Assembly (NCBI GenBank): GCA_041687455.1
Contig: JAWLBY010000016.1
Span: 33,798 to 97,797, forward strand
Direction: 5' to 3'
Source: JAWLBY01 sp041687455
GTDB taxonomy: Bacteria > Pseudomonadota > Gammaproteobacteria > Xanthomonadales > Xanthomonadaceae
Length of the DNA: 64,000 nt
Every line of letters starts with the position of its first letter. Position 1 is the stretch's first letter. The translations under genes were made by a program, and so were the position numbers. Shown here piece by piece: positions 53,217 to 61,997 of this stretch. The notes beneath the pieces are model-generated. The model saw only the letters and a list, made by a program, of their open reading frames with translations. It had not been told where the DNA came from and searched no databases.

Positions 53217-53669
53217 ATGAAGAGCAAGAATCACCGCGGGTTTACGCTGATAGAGCTGATGGTCGTCGTGGCAATTGTCGCGATACTGCTTGCGATCGCG
53301 ATCCCGTCCTATGAAGGCTATGTGCTGAAGAGCCAGATCAGGAAGGCTCAGGCGGACCTTTCGGCATTGGCCCTGAATGCGGAGAACTACCTGCAGAGGA
53401 GGCTCGAATACCCAAACAAGACCGCCGGGACGGCAGCAGCATCGGCAAACAAGCTGCTTGAGATGTTTCCCGGGTGGTCGCCCGCCGAGTCACAGAATTT
53501 CACCTACACCTACACGCCCAAGGGCGCCCCTGTCACTGGGTATGACCTGGCCGCAACCTATGCCGGAAGCAGTGCGCGGTTGAAGGACTGCGTGATCAGC
53601 ATGGACAGCGCGAACGCCAAGACGATGTCCGAGCAGTGCCGCAGTGTGGCGGGGGCAGTGTCATGGTAG
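53217..53669 (+). CDS. type IV minor pilin, PilE-like
   Basis: 150-residue prepilin: short positively charged leader MKSKNHRG, cleavage before FTLIELMVVVAIVAILLAIAIPSY (canonical G|FTLIE with Glu5), then the pilin body (YVLKSQIRKAQADLSALALNAENYLQ). The C-terminal region has a cysteine pair (LKDCVISMDS, SEQCRSVAG), the D-region disulfide. ATG 53217 is chosen over the longer upstream frame. First of five pilin-like genes. Confidence 0.9.
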   Translation: MKSKNHRGFTLIELMVVVAIVAILLAIAIPSYEGYVLKSQIRKAQADLSALALNAENYLQRRLEYPNKTAGTAAASANKLLEMFPGWSPAESQNFTYTYTPKGAPVTGYDLAATYAGSSARLKDCVISMDSANAKTMSEQCRSVAGAVSW

Positions 53670-54139
53670 TCGCCACGAACTTACCCGGCGACGGCGTCCG
53701 CGGGTTCACGTTGATTGAGTTGATGCTCGCCCTGGCGCTTGGTGCGATCCTGTTTCTTGTTGCTGCGCCGCTGACCTCCGGATGGATCAGCGGGATGCGT
53801 CAGATGCAGGCCCGCGGAAGTGTGGTCGACGCGGTTGGCAAAGCGAAGTCGATCGCACTGCGCAACGCCAGTGGAAAAGCGTCGGACAGCACGGCCGCGC
53901 GGATACAGCTGGCCGGTGGCGTTTTGTCGGTGATCGATGCCGCGGGTGGTACGGTCTGGAGCTCCGAAGTGCCTGAGTCAGTGGCGCTGAAGACGCCGGA
54001 CGGAAGTCCATTCGAATGTACCGCCTACAACAGCCGCGGCGTGCAGCGCGAGGATTCCGCATTGTCCTGCACCCAGACCGCAAGTCGTCTCATCGTAGGT
54101 GTTGCTAACAGGGGTGATGTCGATGTCGATCTTTTATAG
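53663..54139 (+). CDS. type IV pseudopilin, FimT/GspH-like
   Basis: 158 residues with prepilin motif RG|FTLIELMLALALGAILFLVAAPL. The body (SIALRNASGKASDSTAARIQLAGGVLSVIDAAGGTVWSSE...CTAYNSRGVQ) fits the FimT/FimU/GspH layout, including one cysteine pair. The ATG at 53663 overlaps the preceding pilin stop by seven bases. Minor pilins of this type prime pilus assembly. Confidence 0.85.
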   Translation: MVVATNLPGDGVRGFTLIELMLALALGAILFLVAAPLTSGWISGMRQMQARGSVVDAVGKAKSIALRNASGKASDSTAARIQLAGGVLSVIDAAGGTVWSSEVPESVALKTPDGSPFECTAYNSRGVQREDSALSCTQTASRLIVGVANRGDVDVDLL

Positions 54140-54554
54140 CAGCGCGAAACGGCAGAAGGGAAACTTTCTGTTCGAGTCGATGATTGCCGTTGTCTTGACC
54201 GGCGTGATCGGCGCAGGCATGGCCCAGATTGGCTCCAGGGTGTCGGTAGCTCACCACGAGTTGCGGGCTAATGGTCTGGTCGTGACGCAGCTTCGGGAAA
54301 AGCTCAGTGAGAGCGGTAGTGCTCTGTGCGGAAGCAGCGGAAGTGTAGCGTTTCCGAATGGTCGCACTGCTGCCGTGAACTACAATTGTGCGTCGTCAGC
54401 TCCTGATCTCGTGGTTACGCCGAGCGTTGTCGCTCCCGGTGCGCCGACATCGCTGACCGTCCAGTCCGTGAAGACGGTCAAGGCGGAAGTCGACCTAGCT
54501 CAGCTAGGCATAGCGGGCGCCTCGACGAAGCTTGTCATCGGTACGCACCAATGA
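54117..54554 (+). CDS. type IV minor pilin, PilV-like
   Basis: 145 residues. KRQKG|NFLFESMIAVVLTGVIGAGMAQIG is a prepilin segment with Glu5 retained but the first residue after cleavage changed from Phe to Asn. The C-terminal half contains a cysteine pair (GSALCGSSG, NYNCASS). The start is uncertain (ATG 54117 or 54123, both behind GGGGTG); it overlaps the preceding gene by about 20 bases. Confidence 0.75.
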   Translation: MSMSIFYSSAKRQKGNFLFESMIAVVLTGVIGAGMAQIGSRVSVAHHELRANGLVVTQLREKLSESGSALCGSSGSVAFPNGRTAAVNYNCASSAPDLVVTPSVVAPGAPTSLTVQSVKTVKAEVDLAQLGIAGASTKLVIGTHQ

Positions 54555-55198
54555 TTCGGCAGACTGCTTCCCCGAGAAGCCAATCGGGCGAGACGTTTGC
54601 GAGCATGATGGTCGGCCTGCTGATCTCGATCGTGACCGTGGTGACCATGCTGAGCGCCTACCGAAGCATGGTGGCGACATCGGTCCCGGCAACACGTAGC
54701 GCGCAACGTGACGGACAGATTGCGTCGGCGCTGTTGACGGCCCAGATTGAGCTGCAGCAAGCAGGTTTCGGCGTGTCCGATGCCGGCTCGGACATCCAAC
54801 TGTCTGCAGACAGACGCAGCATCTACTGGCGTTTCTACGAGAGCCTGTCCGATCCCGCGTACCAGTGCTCCGGGCTGCAGATCGTCGCATCCGACGTGGC
54901 GCCGGAGTCGAACGGCATCTACGTGCTGGAACCGAAAGCGTGTGCTTCCTGGCCGTCAGCCCCGGCGTGGAATGCCGATGAGCGCACCGCAGTGGCATCA
55001 GGTGCTGCGTTGTTCGAGCCGGACGAATCCGACGAGGCGCGCACGTTCGATTTGTCGGGCGCGAAATTCGATCTGAAGACCAACATCAGTTGCGGTCCGT
55101 ACGGTACCGGCGGAAAGAGCCGGTCGCGGGTGGTTCTCCGCGACGAGGGGCCCAGTACGCACGTAACGCTGTTCTCGCTCTGTCTGACAAATACATAG
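54551..55198 (+). CDS. type IV minor pilin, PilW-like
   Basis: 215 residues. Hydrophobic segment FASMMVGLLISIVTVVTMLSAYRSM preceded by SQSGETFA, so the likely processing site is G|ETFASMM; the usual Phe1 and Glu5 are both missing, as in some PilW-type pilins. The body has cysteines (YQCSGLQIV, PKACASW, ISCGPYG, SLCLTNT). The ATG at 54551 overlaps the preceding stop by four bases (ATGA), so it is translationally coupled. Confidence 0.72.
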   Translation: MIRQTASPRSQSGETFASMMVGLLISIVTVVTMLSAYRSMVATSVPATRSAQRDGQIASALLTAQIELQQAGFGVSDAGSDIQLSADRRSIYWRFYESLSDPAYQCSGLQIVASDVAPESNGIYVLEPKACASWPSAPAWNADERTAVASGAALFEPDESDEARTFDLSGAKFDLKTNISCGPYGTGGKSRSRVVLRDEGPSTHVTLFSLCLTNT

Positions 55199-55211
55199 GC
55201 CGGATGCATCC

Positions 55212-57563
55212 ATGAAAGTGATATTTGCAATTCGATCGCGCCGTCAGCACGGGGTGGCAACGATCCTGCTGGTTCTGTTCATCGGTCTGGCGCTGATGGC
55301 GACGGTCTACAGCGTCGTGCATGTTGCTCAGAATGCGCAGAGCCGAACGCTCGCGGTTCACGCGGTAACGCCAGCACAGGGCGCCGCCTGGGCTGGTGTC
55401 GAGGGTGTTCGTCGCTATCTGCACAAGGAGCGTCCCGAGACGATCAGGGCATGGGAGGCGGCCGCGGCCCCGGTGACCCTGGCGGTCGGTGGCGAGGGCG
55501 CTGCCGGCCTCGAGGCGGTACGAGTCACCCACGTCGAGAACATCGGCGCGTCCGGGCCCGACACCGAAGACTATCGCGTCACGGTCGAGCTGCAAGGCAA
55601 GGCGGGCGTCGGTGCGGTCCAGAGCGCCGCACCAGTGGAGATCGTCTATGAGCTCACGCTCAGGACGGCGGGGGCCGGTCCGGTCGCGCCGCTCGATGAG
55701 ATCAACGCTGCCGATGATCTTGAGATCAGCGGCAACACAAGCGTGACAGGGGCCGAGCATGCAAACGTCGGCGTGACAGGAAACGTGGATATCCATTCCA
55801 CAAACCTGACCGGCATCGACACGATCAGTGCCACCGGCTACATCAAGGTCGACAGTGGGGTCAATCTCGAGAAGGTGCATGCCAACGGCGACGTCGAGCT
55901 GATCCAGGGAACAAAGTCAACGCAGGTGCTGTCTCGGGGCAAGGTGCTGCTCAGCGGTCACGGCGGCCACGGGGAAGTGCAGGCCCATGGAACCGTGACC
56001 CTTGTTGCGGCCTCCGCCGACTTGGTGAAGACGCAGCGCGATCTTGTCACAGGCATCGACGGGGAGTCATGCGGGAGCATTTGGGGCCGCGACGGCACCT
56101 ACGTCGGCCAGGCCAATGTGGAAGGCGACGTGTGGTGGTACTCATGCGGTGGCGGACTGAAGACCCTCTACGGGAACGGTGCGCTGCGCTATCACGGCGC
56201 AAGCGAGGACGACGAAAAAATATCGTTTCTTGACTCCCAGCACCTGCGGACGATTGGTGCAATGGACGTTCGGTCTGCGCAGCATGTCGGCCGTTTCACG
56301 ACCAAGGGCAGTCTGACGCACACGACAACTGCAAACCCTTCGGTAGGGATTGGCGGGCCGCACGCCCACAATGGGAGTAATGAACCCTCTGCGCGGCATG
56401 AAGCGGGCTACTGTGTGTTGGGCCATCTCAGTTGGCCGCTCAATCACTGGCATGCGTATACCGTCAAGGGCTGGGCGTCGACCTTCTCGAGCAATCAGAA
56501 TGCGAACGCCCCTGCGTTCGATATCGATGTGGGTGGCGTCGCGCCCGCGGGCTGTGATTTCACGTTTGGCGAGGTCGAAGTTCCGGATGTTCCCGAGTAC
56601 ACCCGTTCGACACCCAAGGTGGACGCACGCGCACTGAAGGACAAGGCCAACTTGGTCTTCGAGCGCGACCCGGTATTCGGCAAGCGCGGCATCAAGGTGA
56701 CGGTTCGCAGCATGAACGGCGTAGCCGATGGCACGTACGCACTTGGCCACAAGATGGTTGAGTGGAACGGGCGGCCGGACCAACTGTGCAAGGTCGAGGA
56801 TTTGAGCAAAACCGATCCACTGAATACGGGCCCCAACGACCAGTCCGAGCTCTGTTCGAACCCGGTCCAGTCGATCTGCCTGCACGGTGCCAACGTGAGC
56901 TGCATCACCTTCCACGAAGCAACCGAAGAGGCACGCTGCAAATGGGTCATCGGTAGCTACGACACAAAGAGCATGGCCCGAGGCGTTGTTTACTTCGAGG
57001 ACTGCGACGTTGAGCTCAATGTAAGTGCATACGTCAACACGTTCATCACGCCGGGCGACATCACGACGGCCTACTATCATAGCAACGAAGCGCCTAACTA
57101 CGCCGGCTATGACAAGCTGTGCAAGAACGGATCGCTATCCGACCGAGACGGTGGTGAGGTCAAGGATTTCGCCGAGGAGCTGAAGGACTTTTATCCGACC
57201 AATCTGTGCGAGGGTGGCAGCGTGTCCGAGGACAACGCGATCGGTAATGTCGCGATGATCGCCGGTGGCTTCGACGAGTCGGACCTCTTCAGCGGAGGAA
57301 ACATCAGCGTAAAGGGAGTTATCGGTGGCACGGTGATGGCGGGCAACGAGCTGAGCACATCCGGCGCCGCTTCGATCAACGGATACGTGCTTGGGGCCGC
57401 GCAGGGCGATCCAAGCAGCGATACAGCCAAGTCTGTCGACTTCAACGAGACCACTGAGATCGATTTGTCGAAGCACCCCGGTTGGAACCCGGCAAAGCCG
57501 CCGTGCATGTCCAAGGGCTGCAACGACAACAGTGCCCGTGTGCGTTGGGCACGTTATCGCTGA
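55212..57563 (+). CDS. very large PilX-like pilus protein with predicted beta-helix body
   Basis: 783 residues; PilX proteins are normally about 150-200. The N-terminus (RRQHGVATILLVLFIGLALMATVYSVVHVAQ) matches the PilX_N pattern R-x-x-G-V-A then hydrophobic. From about residue 165 there is a stretch with GxVxL-type periodicity (DDLEISGNTSVTG, NVDIHSTNLTG, NGDVELIQGT, RGKVLLSGHGG, HGTVTLVAAS), suggesting a right-handed beta-helix, and a second one near the C-terminus (FSGGNISVKGVIGGTVMAGN, SGAASINGYVLG). Many cysteines follow residue ~270. It begins 13 bases after the PilW-like stop. It may take the place of the PilY1 tip adhesin, which is absent. Confidence 0.7.
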   Translation: MKVIFAIRSRRQHGVATILLVLFIGLALMATVYSVVHVAQNAQSRTLAVHAVTPAQGAAWAGVEGVRRYLHKERPETIRAWEAAAAPVTLAVGGEGAAGLEAVRVTHVENIGASGPDTEDYRVTVELQGKAGVGAVQSAAPVEIVYELTLRTAGAGPVAPLDEINAADDLEISGNTSVTGAEHANVGVTGNVDIHSTNLTGIDTISATGYIKVDSGVNLEKVHANGDVELIQGTKSTQVLSRGKVLLSGHGGHGEVQAHGTVTLVAASADLVKTQRDLVTGIDGESCGSIWGRDGTYVGQANVEGDVWWYSCGGGLKTLYGNGALRYHGASEDDEKISFLDSQHLRTIGAMDVRSAQHVGRFTTKGSLTHTTTANPSVGIGGPHAHNGSNEPSARHEAGYCVLGHLSWPLNHWHAYTVKGWASTFSSNQNANAPAFDIDVGGVAPAGCDFTFGEVEVPDVPEYTRSTPKVDARALKDKANLVFERDPVFGKRGIKVTVRSMNGVADGTYALGHKMVEWNGRPDQLCKVEDLSKTDPLNTGPNDQSELCSNPVQSICLHGANVSCITFHEATEEARCKWVIGSYDTKSMARGVVYFEDCDVELNVSAYVNTFITPGDITTAYYHSNEAPNYAGYDKLCKNGSLSDRDGGEVKDFAEELKDFYPTNLCEGGSVSEDNAIGNVAMIAGGFDESDLFSGGNISVKGVIGGTVMAGNELSTSGAASINGYVLGAAQGDPSSDTAKSVDFNETTEIDLSKHPGWNPAKPPCMSKGCNDNSARVRWARYR

Positions 57564-57585
57564 TTCATTTTGGTCGGGGGTTGAA

Positions 57586-59736
57586 GTGAACAGCAGTAAT
57601 CCACAAGCGGCCGTTGCCAGCAGCAGGGAGATTTCCGGCGTCCTCGTCGGCAGGGCGGGGCAGGGCTCGGCTGCCGAGGCACACTCTGGGGGCGGCGCCC
57701 GACCCGAACCGGGATGGGTCGGTTCGTCGGCGAACCGCACCGGGCGGCATCCAGCGCTTGCCAGTAGCGTTCTCGCTTCGGCCGCCGGGCTGACGCTGGT
57801 TGGGTCGCTGGCGGTGCTCGGCAGTGCGGGGCCCTGGTTGTCGGCGGTCACGCTGCTGGTTGCCGCGTGCTTGGCAGTCGTCGCATTTGCAGAACTCAGG
57901 AGGGCCCCGGAGGCACCGCCCGCCCCGGAAGAGCGATCGCCCGCAGTGAGCCCTGACGCCGCGCCGCTCGCCGCGGCTCTCGCGCGGACCAGGATTCAGG
58001 AACTCACCACCGAGGTTCAGCGGCTGCGCGCAAGCGAGTCGGAGTTGATCAGTGCAAAGCGCGATGCCGAGGCTGCGGCTCTGGCCAAGGGTGAGTTTCT
58101 GGCAACGATGAGCCACGAGGTCCGCACGCCGCTCAACGGCATACTTCCGATTCTCGAGTTGGTGCTCGGAAGCTCGATTGATGGCGAGGTCCGCCATCAG
58201 GTGTCCGCCGCTCTCGACTCCGCGCGTGAGATGCGCAGAATAGTGAACGACGTTCTGGACTATTCGAAGCTGGACTCCGGCAAGATGCAGCTCGAGGTCA
58301 GCTCGCTGCGACCCATTGAAATAGTCGAGTCTGTCTGCACGATGATGAGGCGGTCTGCCGAGGCAAAGCGCTTGAAGCTGACCTGCTCGATCGACCGATC
58401 GGTTCCGCCGATCGCGCGAGGGGACTCGCTGCGTCTCAGGCAGGTTCTGACCAATCTGCTGAGCAATGCAATCAAGTTCACCGGCAGCGGCGAAATTGCC
58501 GTTGAGGTGGCTCAGGTTGGCGAGGATCGTGCCCATCGCACGATACGGGTAGCGGTGCGCGACACCGGCCGCGGAATTGCGGCCGAGGATTCCACCAAGC
58601 TGTTTCAGCCATTTTCGCAGGCGGATGCGTCCACTGCACGGGCGCACGGCGGAACCGGGCTGGGCCTCGCTATCTGCCGACGCATCATCGAGGCGATGGG
58701 TGGAAAGATCGGCGTGGAGTCGGCTGTCGGGCGCGGCTCGACGTTCTGGTTCACCGTTCCGCTGTTGCGAGCCCCGGGGGAGGTTGTGCCGGCCGGGGTG
58801 GCCGAGGAATTCGAGGCGATCGTTCTCACGCGCGACGACCTGTTGGCAGATGCATGGTCAAAGAGCTTGGCGGAGATCGGCTTCAGCATTGCGCGTGCGG
58901 CGACGGCTTACGAGGTCTTGTCGATTCTCCGTGCGCGTGCCGAGCAGGAGTCGTCACCCGACTTGATCGTCGTCGACTTGGTATCCGCCAACAAGACCGC
59001 CGCGGCTGTCGTTCGTCCGGTGATGTCCGAGGCCGAATTCGGCGGGGTTCGGGTGTTGCTTCTGGGGGCGTCCGTTGACGGGCTGCCGTTGGATGACGGT
59101 GCCGGAAGGGTGCGTCTGGCCCCACGTGAACTGGATCGCGTCACGAGCCAACGGGCCGTTCGGGCGCTGCTCGATGGCCAATCGGTGGCTGAAGACGCCC
59201 CGGTGATCAAGCTGTTGGATCCGCCGATCGGCCACTTCGGCGGTACGCGCGCGCTTCTGGTGGATGACATTGCAATCAACCGTTACGCAGGTCAGAGAAC
59301 ACTGGAGAAGCTGGGTGTGGAGGTCACGCTCGCAAGTGGAGGGCGCGAGGCGATCGAACTGATGAAGAAGGGCAAATTCGATATCGTTCTGATGGACTGC
59401 CAGATGCCCGATGTCGACGGCTACGCAGTTTCCAGGGTGATGCGGCTGCACGAGCGTCTCAACAGACTCGGGCGCACGCCGATTCTCGCCATTACCGCCA
59501 ACGCGATGCCGGGCGACCGGGAACTGTGCCTTGAGGCCGGCATGGACGACCATCTTGCGAAGCCGATCGAACTCGCCCCGCTGTCGAAAATGCTGAGCCG
59601 TTGGGTAGGCGCTGCGGCGGAGCCGGCAGCAGAAGCGTGGGCATCTGGCAAGACTATGGAAACTGCGGGCACGCTTGCCGTCGCCGAGTTCAACCGGGGT
59701 TCGGTGGAGAACGTGGGTGTCCGTGCACTTGCCTGA
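57586..59736 (+). CDS. hybrid histidine kinase with C-terminal receiver domain
   Basis: 716 residues from GTG 57586 (GGGGG five bases upstream). Two membrane segments at ~48-95 (ASSVLASAAGLTLVGSLAVLGS and SAVTLLVAACLAVVAFAEL), a coiled coil (ALARTRIQELTTEVQRLRASESEL), HisKA with phospho-His (FLATMSHEVRTPLNG), HATPase (LTNLLSNAIKFTGSG, VRDTGRGI, GGTGLGLAICRRI, GRGSTFWFTVPL), a degenerate middle receiver (about 430-530) and a C-terminal receiver with VDDIAINR, VLMDCQMPDVDGY (phospho-Asp) and LAKPI. Its 3' end overlaps the DUF1631 gene by 20 bases. Confidence 0.92.
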   Translation: MNSSNPQAAVASSREISGVLVGRAGQGSAAEAHSGGGARPEPGWVGSSANRTGRHPALASSVLASAAGLTLVGSLAVLGSAGPWLSAVTLLVAACLAVVAFAELRRAPEAPPAPEERSPAVSPDAAPLAAALARTRIQELTTEVQRLRASESELISAKRDAEAAALAKGEFLATMSHEVRTPLNGILPILELVLGSSIDGEVRHQVSAALDSAREMRRIVNDVLDYSKLDSGKMQLEVSSLRPIEIVESVCTMMRRSAEAKRLKLTCSIDRSVPPIARGDSLRLRQVLTNLLSNAIKFTGSGEIAVEVAQVGEDRAHRTIRVAVRDTGRGIAAEDSTKLFQPFSQADASTARAHGGTGLGLAICRRIIEAMGGKIGVESAVGRGSTFWFTVPLLRAPGEVVPAGVAEEFEAIVLTRDDLLADAWSKSLAEIGFSIARAATAYEVLSILRARAEQESSPDLIVVDLVSANKTAAAVVRPVMSEAEFGGVRVLLLGASVDGLPLDDGAGRVRLAPRELDRVTSQRAVRALLDGQSVAEDAPVIKLLDPPIGHFGGTRALLVDDIAINRYAGQRTLEKLGVEVTLASGGREAIELMKKGKFDIVLMDCQMPDVDGYAVSRVMRLHERLNRLGRTPILAITANAMPGDRELCLEAGMDDHLAKPIELAPLSKMLSRWVGAAAEPAAEAWASGKTMETAGTLAVAEFNRGSVENVGVRALA

Positions 59737-61945
59737 TCCCGGAAGCGTCCCGGTCGGTCTGGCCGAATCGATGCAGTTGGCGAGCTCGGGTTTCGCTGAT
59801 CCTGATTGTTGCTCCGAAGCTGCGCTTCGTCACTGTCTGCTCGATGTTGTTGGAGTTGTTGTCGTCAACGGCCTGAGCCGAGTCTTCAAAGCCGCCCATG
59901 ATTGCGCGCTGGAGGCGCTTCTCGACGACACGGACATGATGCTCTGCGGCAAGGCCGTGAGAATTTCCGTCTATCGCAGCGTTCGACTGCTGCGGAAGGG
60001 AGAGCATGCATTTCGGCGCGAGTGTCTGGTAAACATCGTCGATCAGGCGCTTCCAAATCGCAGTTCGTTTGTCGTAACCCGAGCACTCGCGCCTCGGGCG
60101 TTCCAGTCCACTGAAGCGTATCTCCATATGGAGCATGCTGTGGAGGACGCCGCGCAGGAATTGTCGCGGGCCCTGCAGGGCTTTGCTCGCGATCTTGCGG
60201 CCCGGTTCTGTCCAGGCGACCCGCGGTGGGAGCCACTGATCAACTCCTTCATTGGTCCATGGTCGCTACTGCATGCGTATGTCGATACTTCGATCTGCCG
60301 GGGAATCGACCCACGGGTGATATCGGTTCTGATCGGGGCAATGCGAGATCAGTTGCGGGCGGGTTTGCCGCTGATCTATGCCGCCGTCGGAGAAGTTGCT
60401 GGCCGCCGCGCCACCGAGCCGTTTTCGGACGTCGATGAGGCGAGTCTCGCCGCTGTACGTGACTTCGTGCGGTTGCAAGCAGCCTTTGCATGCGAGGACG
60501 AGACTGGGGCTAATGTAGTCGATAGCCATTGGCTACCCGATGCGCGGCCGGTAGATCCTGTCGAGTTGCTGCTTTCGGTTGTCGCACCGGAAGGCGGCAA
60601 TGAAGCGGCTGCGGTCGAGCGGTCCGGTCCGGCAGCTTGCGTGCCGAGCGACCGGACGAACAAAATCACAGCTGGATCGTTTGAAGGCATGGCCTTGCGC
60701 GTGTCGGGACCTGTTGCTGGCGATGACGCCGACGGTGCGCTTTTGATGGTCGAGCGCTCCGAGTCGGACGCAGCCGTTGCCGAAGTTGTCGACACGCTGC
60801 TGAGCTCTATCGCACTCGATTCAAGGTTTCCGCAGCGCCTTGCCGGCGAGATCATGCGACTTCGGACGGTGCTGTCATGCCTTGTTCTGACGTCTCCGGA
60901 ACAGTTGTGTTGTCCACAAGGGGCAGCACGAAAGTACATCGATGCGGTGGTGGAAGCAGGCATTGCGCGTGGCTGGGGGGCTTGCGACAGCGACCCGATA
61001 GTCAGTGTTTTGCTGGATTCGATTCGTTCGGTCGGCTCGGCAGCAGAGTGCAGTGTGGTCCGTCTCGAGGAAGCCCGCATCGCTTTGATTGACGGGATCC
61101 GGCGCATAACCATTCGTGGCGCGCGCGAAGATAGTGATTCGCTTTCTGCCTGGTCGCAGGTCGCGTCCTGGGTCGGCGGAGAACTTGTCGGTTCAGAATT
61201 GCCGCCGTTTGTGCACGATCTGCTTCATAGGCCCTGGGCGCAGTACATGGTCCACCTGCTGTTGCGCGGCGAAGAAGACTCGGTGACTTACAAGAATGCG
61301 TGCTCGGTGGTCACCAATCTCCGCGCGGCGTTCGATGGGTGGTCAATCGCGCCCTCGAGAGATCCGGTTGGCTGTCAGCACACGATACAGCGACTTGGTG
61401 AGGTTGCCATGGAGCTTGGTTGCGGACTTGCTGCGGTTGGCTACAGCCAGCGGCAGGTCGCCTTGATCTGGCGCTGTCTTCTCGACCTGACGAATGCAGG
61501 ATCATCACCCCCGGAAGCATCAGGTCTTGTCCTCCGCGTCGGTCATGATATTGAGAGTGCAATGAAGGCATTTGCTCCTGAAGCGAAGTCACCCTCGGAC
61601 GTCGATGCTCAAGGTCGAGCGCCGCTCCGAACACAGGTGCCCTCACTTGCCGCCCTCCGCGCGAAGCTTGGAAGCTCGATCGTCGCCCATCTTCGTGTGG
61701 GAGGGGAATACGAGATTCGATACCGTGGGCAGGCTTCGACCCGCGTTCGGTTGTGTTGGCGAGGCATCTTCAGCGGTAAGCACGTATTTGTCGATCGTTC
61801 CGGACAGAAGGTGGTTGAACTCTACGAGCGAGACGTGAGACGCATGTTGGATGATGGAGCGCTCGTGCCGGCCGACTGTCAGAGCGCAACTGAAACCGGC
61901 GCGGCAAGAATAATCAACCGCATCGCTTTGGGTGACGACAGTTGA
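59717..61945 (+). CDS. DUF1631 family protein
   Basis: 742 residues, mostly helical. The C-terminal third (ALRAKLGSSIVAHLRVGGEYEIRYRGQASTRVRLCWRGIFSGKHVFVDRSGQKVVELYERDVRRMLDDG) has the beta-barrel-like LxxGxWxEF...KLxWxxxxxxxxxFVxxxGxxxxxxxxxxLxxxL signature I associate with DUF1631, also PilZ-like in pattern; LPPFVHDLLHRPWAQYMVHLLLRG is another DUF1631 block. GTG 59717 has GGAGA seven bases upstream and overlaps the kinase gene by 20 bases, so the two are coupled. Function unknown; position suggests a c-di-GMP or phosphorelay output. Confidence 0.75.
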   Translation: MSVHLPDPGSVPVGLAESMQLASSGFADPDCCSEAALRHCLLDVVGVVVVNGLSRVFKAAHDCALEALLDDTDMMLCGKAVRISVYRSVRLLRKGEHAFRRECLVNIVDQALPNRSSFVVTRALAPRAFQSTEAYLHMEHAVEDAAQELSRALQGFARDLAARFCPGDPRWEPLINSFIGPWSLLHAYVDTSICRGIDPRVISVLIGAMRDQLRAGLPLIYAAVGEVAGRRATEPFSDVDEASLAAVRDFVRLQAAFACEDETGANVVDSHWLPDARPVDPVELLLSVVAPEGGNEAAAVERSGPAACVPSDRTNKITAGSFEGMALRVSGPVAGDDADGALLMVERSESDAAVAEVVDTLLSSIALDSRFPQRLAGEIMRLRTVLSCLVLTSPEQLCCPQGAARKYIDAVVEAGIARGWGACDSDPIVSVLLDSIRSVGSAAECSVVRLEEARIALIDGIRRITIRGAREDSDSLSAWSQVASWVGGELVGSELPPFVHDLLHRPWAQYMVHLLLRGEEDSVTYKNACSVVTNLRAAFDGWSIAPSRDPVGCQHTIQRLGEVAMELGCGLAAVGYSQRQVALIWRCLLDLTNAGSSPPEASGLVLRVGHDIESAMKAFAPEAKSPSDVDAQGRAPLRTQVPSLAALRAKLGSSIVAHLRVGGEYEIRYRGQASTRVRLCWRGIFSGKHVFVDRSGQKVVELYERDVRRMLDDGALVPADCQSATETGAARIINRIALGDDS

Positions 61946-61997
61946 CCATCTACGCGGCCGAGGACGTGTTTGTTTGACCTCGCTGGTTGGGGGATGT

